From Phycisphaerales bacterium (GTDB lineage: Bacteria > Planctomycetota > Phycisphaerae > SM23-33): 10,551 nucleotides of DNA. The stretch is from positions 9,051-19,601 of the forward strand of contig DNAS01000031.1 of assembly GCA_003485185.1 (NCBI GenBank), written 5' to 3'. A program made the position numbers and the translations under genes. This document shows, in pieces, positions 1 through 9,822 of the stretch. Position 1 is the first letter of the stretch. Each line of letters starts with the position of its first letter. The notes under the pieces are model-generated. The model did not search any database. It saw nothing but the letters and a program-made list of their open reading frames with translations, and was not told the DNA's origin.

Positions 1-3642
<3,642 letters not shown>

Positions 3643-3663
3643 TCGACTCTCCGAGTGCGTTCC

Positions 3664-3674
3664 GCGACAGTCGC
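3664..3674. promoter_or_regulatory. Small perfect palindrome in the 5' leader of the membrane-protein gene
   Basis: The sequence GCGACAGTCGC is an inverted repeat with 5-base arms and a one-base centre. It lies between the possible -10 element and the ribosome site of the DUF6785-like gene, where a repressor could block transcription. Part of it (GCGACAGTC) recurs upstream of the 456-residue exported protein. No regulator gene is visible in the window, so an operator role is only a suggestion. Confidence 0.22.
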
Positions 3675-3693
3675 ATGGATCGACGCCGTCACA

Positions 3694-3722
3694 ATCATAA
3701 TCCCAGACCAGAAGTTTTCGAA
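3694..3722 (-). promoter_or_regulatory. Possible sigma-70 promoter for the membrane-protein/lacZ pair
   Basis: On the minus strand TATGAT (3699-3694) matches five of six bases of the -10 consensus. TTCGAA (3722-3717) lies 17 bases upstream but matches only three of six bases of the -35 consensus. The element sits in an AT-richer patch of an otherwise GC-rich gap, about 50 bases before the ATG at 3642 and downstream of the stem-loop ending the preceding gene. The placement supports separate transcription of this gene pair, but the -35 is poor. Confidence 0.35.
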
Positions 3723-3762
3723 GGACCGCCGCATTTTCCGACGCACCCGTGCCGCCGCGGAT

Positions 3763-3818
3763 CGACCCGAAAGCCGAGGGTGGGCGGATGCGGCTTTGCC
3801 CACCCCCGGCTCGGGTCG
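3763..3818 (-). terminator. Long GC-rich stem-loop after the 819-residue secreted protein gene
   Basis: An inner stem pairs 3773-3785 with 3798-3810 (12 of 13 positions) around a 12-base loop. An outer stem pairs 3763-3770 with 3811-3818 perfectly, with two unpaired A residues at 3771-3772. The hairpin begins six bases after the stop codon on the minus strand. No U-tract follows, so it is not a textbook intrinsic terminator. It could act with Rho, or protect the 3' end of the upstream mRNA from exonucleases and so lower expression of the genes beyond it. Confidence 0.6.
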
Positions 3819-3824
3819 CGGGTA

Positions 3825-6284
3825 TTACCGGGACATCAACAGGAACATCGCCACGTCAATTTCCAGCCCGCGATACGTGTTGACGCTTGGGGAAGACATC
3901 GTCACGTTCCGATAGCTGCGCTCCACCTCGTTGTACTGCCCGAGGACGTCGCTTTCGAAATCGTCCCGGTCGCCCAGCAGGTACAGCGCCTGCAAGGCCG
4001 GGTTATTGAACGGGCAGCCGGAGAAACGATGGCGAGACCCGTAGCTGCAATCGAGAATCCAGTCCTCGCTGATGCCCGGCGTGTGGTACTCGTCGCCGTA
4101 AAACGCCTTGTTGATCAGCAGGTTCAGCAAGCGCTGGGCCTTCAGGCGGGTGGTGCTGTCGCCCTCGGCGTCCGCGGCGAGGAACAGGTTGGTGGCCAGC
4201 GACAACTGGAGCTGGCCGTAATCCGGGTCGTATCCGATTCCATAAGCGCCGCCTTCAGCCAGGTAGCCCATTCCGTCGGAGTAGTCGTTCTCCGTCGGGG
4301 TGACCTCGATCGTCACGCCGTAATCGGCGAAAGGCGCCGGCGGATCCCACAGGTAATCCCACTGGTCTTCGAACTGGTCGAGATAGGTCTGCTCGCCGGT
4401 GATCCGCCACGTCTGGTACAGCAGCAGCGCCTCGCCCAGCTCGATGTTTCCGTTGGTGTACCAGTTGTGGTCGCCGTTCTTGATGTTCCAGTGATTCTTG
4501 AGGAACGTCACGCACCCGACAATCGCGTTTTTCCAGTTGTTCTTGCGGGTGGCGTCCAGGTGGTCTTCCAGTTCGATGTATGCCTGGGCCATCAGCGTGC
4601 CCCAGAACATGGTCGTGATTTCATTCGGCGTGGTGACATAGTCCTCGTAGTAGGGCTCGTTGAATCCGCCGCCGGCGATCTGGTGATACTCGGTGTGGAC
4701 GCCGTCGTAAAACTGGATGGCCGTGTCGATGGTCTTGACGGCCATGTCCCAGTACGTCGCCTGCGACTGCAAGTGCTCGGCGTTGCTGGGTCCGGTGTCG
4801 GGCCCGGCGTCGTTGAGGGAGTTCCAGAGGGCGGCTGCCGCGCAGCCGGGCGCCGCCGTGCAGTGCCACGAGTTGGCGCCTGGGTTGTACCAGACGCCGG
4901 CCGTGCTGTCGAAGTACCTGCCCGAGACGACGTTGTCCGAGAACCGCCTCAGCATGTCGGCCATCAGGTTGTAATCGCGCTCCACGATGGGCCGCTCCCC
5001 GATGGGCTTGCTTCGCATCACGCGGAAGTTGTCGGCGGCGGGCGTGCCCGTCGGCGTTCCGTTCTGCTGGAAGCCGGCTGCGAGAATCGTGTCGCCGGGA
5101 TCGTATTCGATCGCCTCTTCAAACACGGTGGTCTCGTTGAGGCGCAGCGTCACAATCCGGCCGGAGGGGTTGTACGTCAGATCGACGCGGTTGTACGGAT
5201 TGCCCGGGTTGAACTCGGTACTGTTGAGCCCCGGGGTCATACTGCCCGAGCCCGAGAGCGTCGTGCTCGTGCCGTTGGCGTAGAGGGTATACCCTCCCGA
5301 CGGCCAGAGGAGCACCCAGATCTTGGCGCTGCTGCTCAGGGACGCGGCGCTGTTGTTGCAGAAGCCCAGGGCGGTCCACGTGCCCCCGGACGGGGCGATT
5401 TGCAACTCGGCCGAGACGGTCAGCGATTCGTCATTCTCGGTCGAGGTGAGCGGCACGTTGGCCCAACTGTTCGCGCCCAGGTTGACCACGCCCGTGCCCG
5501 AGAAGGTCACGCCCGAAGCCGCCCAGGTCTTGTTGCCTACGTCGGTGACCGTGCCGTTCAGCGAGTTGCCGGAAGCGTGCCCTTCAAAGGCGTCGCTGAC
5601 CAGGTCGTCTCCGATCAGGTCCAGCTCGAACTCATCGACAGCCGGAGCGCCCGTCGGCGTGCCGTTGACCGCGAACCCCGCCGCGCCGATGCTCAGCGTG
5701 TATCCGCTCACGTCGGCCTCGTCCAACTGCTTCAGGCCATTGACCTTCACAGTGAGGGTTTCATCCATGGGCGAATAGATCATCTCCACCTGGTTGAAGC
5801 CCGTGGAGCTGAAGTTCGACGCCGTGCCGTTGAGCAGGGTCGTGGTGTTGGCGAAGATCGTGAAGCTCCCGCTGGGCCGCAGGATCATCCACAGCTTGCC
5901 GTTTCCGCCGCCGGGATGGCCCACCTGGTTGAGGAACCCCAGGCTGATCCACTGATTAGCGGGCAGTCCGTTGGTGTTCAGCCGGACCGAAAGGGCGGTC
6001 GCCTGCGCCGGGGCGCTGATCGTCACGCCGCCGTATTCGTTGTTGCCCGTGCTCAGCGTGACATAGCCGTTGTTGGCGTCGCCGGCGAATTTCGTGTTGG
6101 CCGACGCGGCCCAGGTCTTTCCGCCGACTTCCGTCGTCGTGCCGCTCAGCGCGCTGCCGGCCGTCCGACCGCCGGTCAGCGTGAAGGAATCGGACACCGT
6201 TTCCGCTCGAACCACCCCACTCAAAACAGGCAAAACGCACAGAACCACCCACAGCAAGTCTCTGGGTCGGATATGTCTGGACAT
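3825..6284 (-). CDS. Secreted protein: two LamG-like domains plus toroid-like C-terminal module
   Basis: This 819-residue protein is the largest of three tandem paralogues. A signal peptide covers residues 1-27, with a likely cut after VRA. Two concanavalin/LamG-like beta-sandwich repeats follow (about 29-224 and 228-424), each starting SD.F and closing with NGTPTG.PA.D.F. The C-terminal module (about 435-819) looks all-helical and carries GVWYNPG, AAALWNSL, EITTMFWG, WYTNGNIELGE (608-618), SDG (669-671), DPDYGQLQ (686-693) and GSRH (749-752). I do not recognise a named family. An alpha/alpha-toroid polysaccharide lyase or glycoside hydrolase with lectin-like binding domains is my best guess. 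The start at 6284 is preferred over an ATG ten codons upstream because AAGGAG lies seven bases before it and the signal peptide then begins properly. The gene is 132 bases downstream of its nearest paralogue and ends at a strong stem-loop. Confidence 0.88.
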   Translation of the reverse strand: MSRHIRPRDLLWVVLCVLPVLSGVVRAETVSDSFTLTGGRTAGSALSGTTTEVGGKTWAASANTKFAGDANNGYVTLSTGNNEYGGVTISAPAQATALSVRLNTNGLPANQWISLGFLNQVGHPGGGNGKLWMILRPSGSFTIFANTTTLLNGTASNFSSTGFNQVEMIYSPMDETLTVKVNGLKQLDEADVSGYTLSIGAAGFAVNGTPTGAPAVDEFELDLIGDDLVSDAFEGHASGNSLNGTVTDVGNKTWAASGVTFSGTGVVNLGANSWANVPLTSTENDESLTVSAELQIAPSGGTWTALGFCNNSAASLSSSAKIWVLLWPSGGYTLYANGTSTTLSGSGSMTPGLNSTEFNPGNPYNRVDLTYNPSGRIVTLRLNETTVFEEAIEYDPGDTILAAGFQQNGTPTGTPAADNFRVMRSKPIGERPIVERDYNLMADMLRRFSDNVVSGRYFDSTAGVWYNPGANSWHCTAAPGCAAAALWNSLNDAGPDTGPSNAEHLQSQATYWDMAVKTIDTAIQFYDGVHTEYHQIAGGGFNEPYYEDYVTTPNEITTMFWGTLMAQAYIELEDHLDATRKNNWKNAIVGCVTFLKNHWNIKNGDHNWYTNGNIELGEALLLYQTWRITGEQTYLDQFEDQWDYLWDPPAPFADYGVTIEVTPTENDYSDGMGYLAEGGAYGIGYDPDYGQLQLSLATNLFLAADAEGDSTTRLKAQRLLNLLINKAFYGDEYHTPGISEDWILDCSYGSRHRFSGCPFNNPALQALYLLGDRDDFESDVLGQYNEVERSYRNVTMSSPSVNTYRGLEIDVAMFLLMSR
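5013..6200 (-). repeat. Tandem duplication encoding two LamG-like domains
   Basis: Within the 819-residue protein two consecutive stretches of about 196 residues align along their length. Matching points are SDSF versus SDAF, GGKTWAAS versus GNKTWAAS, GKLWMILRPSGSFTIFAN versus AKIWVLLWPSGGYTLYAN, and VNGTPTGAPAVDEF versus QNGTPTGTPAADNF. The repeats are well diverged, so the duplication is old and is a domain repeat, not a recent DNA-level copy. A third copy lies in the neighbouring 630-residue protein at about 7611-8228. Confidence 0.8.
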
Positions 6285-6291
6285 CGCATTT

Positions 6292-6297
6292 CTCCTT
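6292..6297 (-). promoter_or_regulatory. Ribosome binding site deciding the start at 6284
   Basis: AAGGAG on the minus strand lies seven bases upstream of the ATG at 6284. It falls between that ATG and the earlier in-frame ATG at 6314, so it supports the shorter 819-residue form of the secreted protein. Confidence 0.75.
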
Positions 6298-6416
6298 TTT
6301 GCGATAGGTTCCACAGCACTGCGTTTTTTTCCGGGTGCAAGGTCACTTGAAAACGCATGAGAGACGACAGACTTCAGTGCAATGGGTGGTCTCAGAACCC
6401 CGTGAGGGGCCCGGCA

Positions 6417-8309
6417 TCATTTCACCTCCATTTCCCGCGCGGTCGCGACGAACTGGCTGATCACCAGGGCCATCCCGCGGTAATACACCGGGCCGCCGCT
6501 CCGGATGCCGTTGGCGTATCCGGCGACCAGGCGCCGCGCCTGTCCGGGCAGCAGTTCGCCCAGGTCGGACCGTCCGGCGATCCACGCCAGCATCGTCATC
6601 GATCCGACGGTGAAGGGGACGGGCCGGCTGACGTGCGTGTGCCGGCTGCCGTTTCCGGCGTCGAGAATCCAGTAGTTCCGGTCCACGCGCTCCAGCAGTT
6701 CGTTGGTCAGCAGGTTGGCCAGGCGGATGGCCTTTGGGTCCCGCGACTGTCCGCAGAGCAGCGTGAGCAGGTCGGCCTGGAGCGTGGTGTATTCCGGGTC
6801 GTATCCCACGCCGCCGGGACCGACCTCCGAGAGATAGGCGGCGCCGTCGCTGCCGTCTTCGCGGGTCGGCTCGCGCGTGTAGCGGATGCCGTAGTCCTTC
6901 CACCGTGGCTTGGGCGGATCGATCGTGAACGCAAAGGCCGTTTCGTAAGCGTCCTTGAACCGCGGTTCGCCGGTGATCTTGCCGATCAGGTACCAGAGGT
7001 TCGTCTCGCCCAGTTCGATGTTCCCGTTGGTGTACCACCCCATGGCCGCGTTGGGAAAACTTCCGACGGGGCGGAACATCCAGTCCGCCGCCGAGACGAG
7101 TGATTTCTTCCAGGCGGTCTTGTGCGCCTCGTCCAGGCCCGGCTCGAGTTGGAGATACGTGGCGGCCAGCACGTTCCCGAAGAACATGCTTGTGATCTCG
7201 TGTCCCTTGTTCTGCCCCTGGGTGTAAGCGAACCCTCCCTCGGGCGTTTGATGTTCCTTGATGGCCCGGTCGATGGTGGCGACGGCCGCCTCGAAGTATT
7301 TCTCCGCCGGCAGGAGGTTCTCGACGCCTTCCAGCGACAGGCTATGCTCGTGGAGCGACCGCCACAGTGCGGCGGCCGCGGCGGCCGGTCCGGAGTTCGT
7401 GTGCCAGTACGCCTCGTTCTTACGCAAATGGGACGTGTGCCAGACGCCGTCTTCGTAATACGTCTCATCTTGCGGCGAGCTTTTGGAATAGGCCTCGTTG
7501 ACCAGGTCGACCGCGCCCTGCATGAGCAGGCGGACGATGGCGGGATCGGGCCTGGCGGCTGGACGGGTCGTCGCCTTCACGGCCGGCGCGGCGCCCGCCG
7601 GCGCCGGATGGTACGTCACCGTGAAATCATCGAAGGCGGGCAGGCCCGTCGGCTTTCCGTTGACGGCGACGCTGGCCGCCCGGATGTCCGGCTGGAAGTC
7701 CACCGCGCCCAGGTCGTATTCCAGCGGCTCACTCAGCCCTTCGAATTTCACGCGGAATTTCTTCTCAGACGGAAGGTACGTCAGCTCGACCGTCAGGAAC
7801 TTCGCGGAATCGAAATCTTTCAGCGAACCGTGCCCCAGGCGCGAGGCCCCCGCGAACACCGTGTAGGCGCCGCTGGGGCGCACCAGGATCCACAGGTGCC
7901 CGTTGTTGGTGGGGTGTCCCGGCGCGAAACAGAGCGCCGCGCTCATCCACTGGTTGCTCGCCACGCCGTCGAGCCTCAGGCGGACCGAGAAGGTGATCGG
8001 CCCGGTCGAAGGGGCAATGCGCACCCCGGCGAACTCGCTGTTGTCCTTGGCGAGGGTGGCGAAACCGTCGGCGCCTTCGCCGGCGAGTATCACGCTGGGC
8101 GAGGCGATCCAGGCCGCGTCGCCCTGCTCCGTCTTCAGACCGGCGCCCTTTTCATGTCGCAGGTAATAGAGGCGGGCGCCTGCCTTCCGGTCGGCATCGT
8201 TCAGGGAGAACCGGTCGGAGATTTTCACTTCGTCGGACAGGGCGGGGGCGGACAACGCGGCCAAAACGGCAGTGCAGGTCGCGGAGACGGTCAAAAGTCT
8301 CGGGAACAT
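6417..8309 (-). CDS. Secreted protein: one LamG-like domain plus toroid-like C-terminal module
   Basis: This 630-residue protein is the middle paralogue. Residues 1-25 form a signal peptide with a likely cut after ALS. One LamG-like domain spans about 28-233, with NQWMSAAL, GHLWILVRPSGAYTVFAG and VNGKPTGLPAFDDF. An Ala/Pro/Thr-rich linker (about 235-254) leads to the shared module (about 255-630): YYEDGVWH (284-291), YWHTNSGP (301-308), HEITSMFFG (370-378), WYTNGNIELGE (425-435), SDG (487-489), DPEY (504-507) and GSRH (554-557). The motif set matches the 819-residue neighbour more closely than the 456-residue one. The protein is presumably exported to the periplasm or cell surface and may act on a polysaccharide, but no family is recognised. 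AAAGGA six bases before the ATG supports the start. The gap to the upstream paralogue is only 48 bases, so the two are probably co-transcribed. Confidence 0.88.
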   Translation of the reverse strand: MFPRLLTVSATCTAVLAALSAPALSDEVKISDRFSLNDADRKAGARLYYLRHEKGAGLKTEQGDAAWIASPSVILAGEGADGFATLAKDNSEFAGVRIAPSTGPITFSVRLRLDGVASNQWMSAALCFAPGHPTNNGHLWILVRPSGAYTVFAGASRLGHGSLKDFDSAKFLTVELTYLPSEKKFRVKFEGLSEPLEYDLGAVDFQPDIRAASVAVNGKPTGLPAFDDFTVTYHPAPAGAAPAVKATTRPAARPDPAIVRLLMQGAVDLVNEAYSKSSPQDETYYEDGVWHTSHLRKNEAYWHTNSGPAAAAAALWRSLHEHSLSLEGVENLLPAEKYFEAAVATIDRAIKEHQTPEGGFAYTQGQNKGHEITSMFFGNVLAATYLQLEPGLDEAHKTAWKKSLVSAADWMFRPVGSFPNAAMGWYTNGNIELGETNLWYLIGKITGEPRFKDAYETAFAFTIDPPKPRWKDYGIRYTREPTREDGSDGAAYLSEVGPGGVGYDPEYTTLQADLLTLLCGQSRDPKAIRLANLLTNELLERVDRNYWILDAGNGSRHTHVSRPVPFTVGSMTMLAWIAGRSDLGELLPGQARRLVAGYANGIRSGGPVYYRGMALVISQFVATAREMEVK

Positions 8310-8357
8310 GTCGATTCCTTTCGCTGGGCAAGGTCAATGTCGCAAGGAAACTTCGGG

Positions 8358-9728
8358 TTATCGTGCCGGGCCCGATGCGCCTTGCGGGAAAAGCGCTTCC
8401 AGCAGGGCGGCCAGATCGAAACCATATGCGCGGTAGATGCCCGGGTGGCCCCAGTTCTTCCGGGCGCTTTCCAGGAGCACCGGCTTGACGGCCTTGTTGA
8501 TGTGGTCCGCCAGCAGGGGCGACAGGTCGTCGCGTCCTCCCAGCCAGACCAGGATCTCCGGGGCGCACGTGCTGAACTGGGTTGTGACGGAGTGCCGGCT
8601 GCCGTAGGTCGCGTCGAGGATCATGGTCTTGCGGTCCAGTCGGGGCAGAAGCGAGTTCAGCAGCAGGTTGGTCAGGCGCAGGACGCGTGGATCGCGCGAC
8701 TTGGCGTACAGGCGCGCCGCGGTGCTGAGCTGCAGCATGCCGTATTCGGGATCGAAACCGGGCACATTGTTGGCCTCCGTCACGAACGCCGAGCCATCGG
8801 AGCCGTCCGCCCTGGCGGGCTCCTTGAAGAAGAACAGGCCGTACCCTTTCCACCGTTGCTGGCTCGGGCGGAGGGTGTGCTTCCATTGCAGCTCGTAAAG
8901 GTCCTTGTATTTCTGCTCGCCGGTCGCCTGCCAGACCAGGTAGACGAACTCGGCCTTGCAGAGCTCGACGTTTCCGTTGACGTACCAGCCGTCGGTGCCT
9001 TTCCAACTCTTGCCCTCCCATCCGGGCAGCGTGGGATTGGGCAGGTTCCCGGTCTTCATCATCCAATCCACCTGGCGGCGCATCGCGTCCAGCCAGCGCT
9101 GGCGGATGTCGTCGTCGAGCGTGTCCTTCAGCAGCAGGTAGGTCGTGATGAAGTCGATGTTGAAGAACTCCCGGTGCGACGCCAGGTCCGACAGGTCTCC
9201 GTCAGGCTTGAGATGGTCCTTGAGTGCCGTCTCGAACGTTTCGATGGCGACGCGGCGCAGCCAGTCCTGGCGGGCCTTGGCAGCGTCGTCCAGCGTGTCG
9301 AGACGGTCCTGCCTCCATTTCCAGAGGGCGGCGGCTGCCCCGGCCGGGCCGGCGCTGAACGTCCAGCATTTGCCCGCCATCGGCTTGCCGCCGAAGTGCC
9401 AGATTCCATCCTCGTAATACTGGGGATCGTCGGGCGAACTCTTCTCAGCCAGGTGCGTCAGCGAGGTGTCGATCATCTGGACGATTTCCTGCACCAGGGC
9501 CGGGTCCGGCTTGGCCGGCGCGGGCAAGAGCCCCTGCGCGGGGCTTTGCGCCAGCATGGGATCGTCCGGCTGGATGAAGTACCCCACGCCGTGCGGGGTT
9601 TTCCACGAAAGGCGATCCGCGGCGGGTGGGGTTTGCGGAGCGGCGGGTTCGGTCCCCGCGCAGGCGGGAAACAGACTTGTGATGCCGAGGACCCACGCCG
9701 CCAAGCCGGTTGTTTTCAGGTAATGAAT
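8358..9728 (-). CDS. Exported protein, toroid-like module alone; likely ATT start
   Basis: This is the shortest paralogue, 456 residues from the proposed start. An AAGGAG sits seven bases before an in-frame ATT at 9728, giving a good signal peptide (H-Y-L-K, then a hydrophobic stretch ending LFPACAG). No in-frame ATG, GTG or TTG lies at a suitable distance. Longer in-frame starts exist (GTG at 9770, ATG at 9860) but lack a ribosome site, and the latter overlaps the upstream gene. Cys23 could be a lipoprotein attachment site, though the box F-P-A-C is poor; cleavage after ACA is the alternative. No LamG-like domain is present. The shared module carries YYEDGIWH (105-112), WYVNGNVEL (248-256), SDG (310-312), DPEY (326-329) and GSRH (376-379). 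Two landmarks differ: ELGE becomes ELCK, and EIT(S/T)MF(F/W)G becomes EFFNIDFIT. Function is unknown; a changed specificity or loss of activity is possible. Confidence 0.85.
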   Translation of the reverse strand: MHYLKTTGLAAWVLGITSLFPACAGTEPAAPQTPPAADRLSWKTPHGVGYFIQPDDPMLAQSPAQGLLPAPAKPDPALVQEIVQMIDTSLTHLAEKSSPDDPQYYEDGIWHFGGKPMAGKCWTFSAGPAGAAAALWKWRQDRLDTLDDAAKARQDWLRRVAIETFETALKDHLKPDGDLSDLASHREFFNIDFITTYLLLKDTLDDDIRQRWLDAMRRQVDWMMKTGNLPNPTLPGWEGKSWKGTDGWYVNGNVELCKAEFVYLVWQATGEQKYKDLYELQWKHTLRPSQQRWKGYGLFFFKEPARADGSDGSAFVTEANNVPGFDPEYGMLQLSTAARLYAKSRDPRVLRLTNLLLNSLLPRLDRKTMILDATYGSRHSVTTQFSTCAPEILVWLGGRDDLSPLLADHINKAVKPVLLESARKNWGHPGIYRAYGFDLAALLEALFPQGASGPAR

Positions 9729-9735
9729 GGGTGTT

Positions 9736-9741
9736 CTCCTT
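9736..9741 (-). promoter_or_regulatory. Ribosome binding site pointing to an ATT start
   Basis: AAGGAG on the minus strand is followed after seven bases by the in-frame ATT at 9728. The strong match and ideal spacing are the main evidence for this unusual start codon. The same AAGGAG and seven-base spacing precede the ATG of the 819-residue paralogue. Confidence 0.6.
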
Positions 9742-9762
9742 ACTCTAGGGGTGGATGTTGAC

Positions 9763-9774
9763 TGTCGCACGACA
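9763..9774. promoter_or_regulatory. Short palindrome upstream of the toroid-protein block
   Basis: TGTCGCACGACA has 5-base inverted arms (TGTCG/CGACA) around a 2-base centre. It lies 35 bases upstream of the proposed ATT start, in the gap after the pseudopilin-like gene, and could be an operator or chance. The overlapping GCGACAGTC is also found in the leader of the membrane-protein gene. Confidence 0.2.
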
Positions 9775-9785
9775 AAGACACTTCC

Positions 9786-9813
9786 CGCGTCCCGCCCGGA
9801 AGACGGGTCCGCG
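9786..9813 (-). terminator. Weak stem-loop after the pseudopilin-like gene
   Basis: Four-base stems CGCG (9786-9789 with 9810-9813) and CCCG/CGGG (9795-9798 with 9804-9807) are separated by an asymmetric internal loop. The structure begins about ten bases after the stop at 9823 on the minus strand. There is no U-tract. It may weakly terminate or punctuate transcription between the pseudopilin gene and the toroid genes. Confidence 0.25.
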
Positions 9814-9822
9814 ATCGTCTGG

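Noticed and set aside
6398..6409. Small hairpin CCCC-GTGA-GGGG after the stop of the 630-residue protein gene, considered as a terminator
   Set aside because: The stem is only four base pairs and no U-tract follows on the minus strand. The next paralogue is close downstream, so read-through is more likely.
6285..6416. Search for a promoter in the 132-base gap before the 819-residue protein gene
   Set aside because: TTGCAC-like -35 candidates have no acceptable -10 at 16-18 bases. Apart from the ribosome site at 6292-6297 I see nothing convincing.
7122..9761. An 879-codon open frame on the plus strand spanning two toroid genes
   Set aside because: It runs across the stop codons, start regions and intergenic gap of two well-supported minus-strand genes and encodes low-complexity Arg/Gly/Val-rich sequence, as expected of codon-bias shadows.
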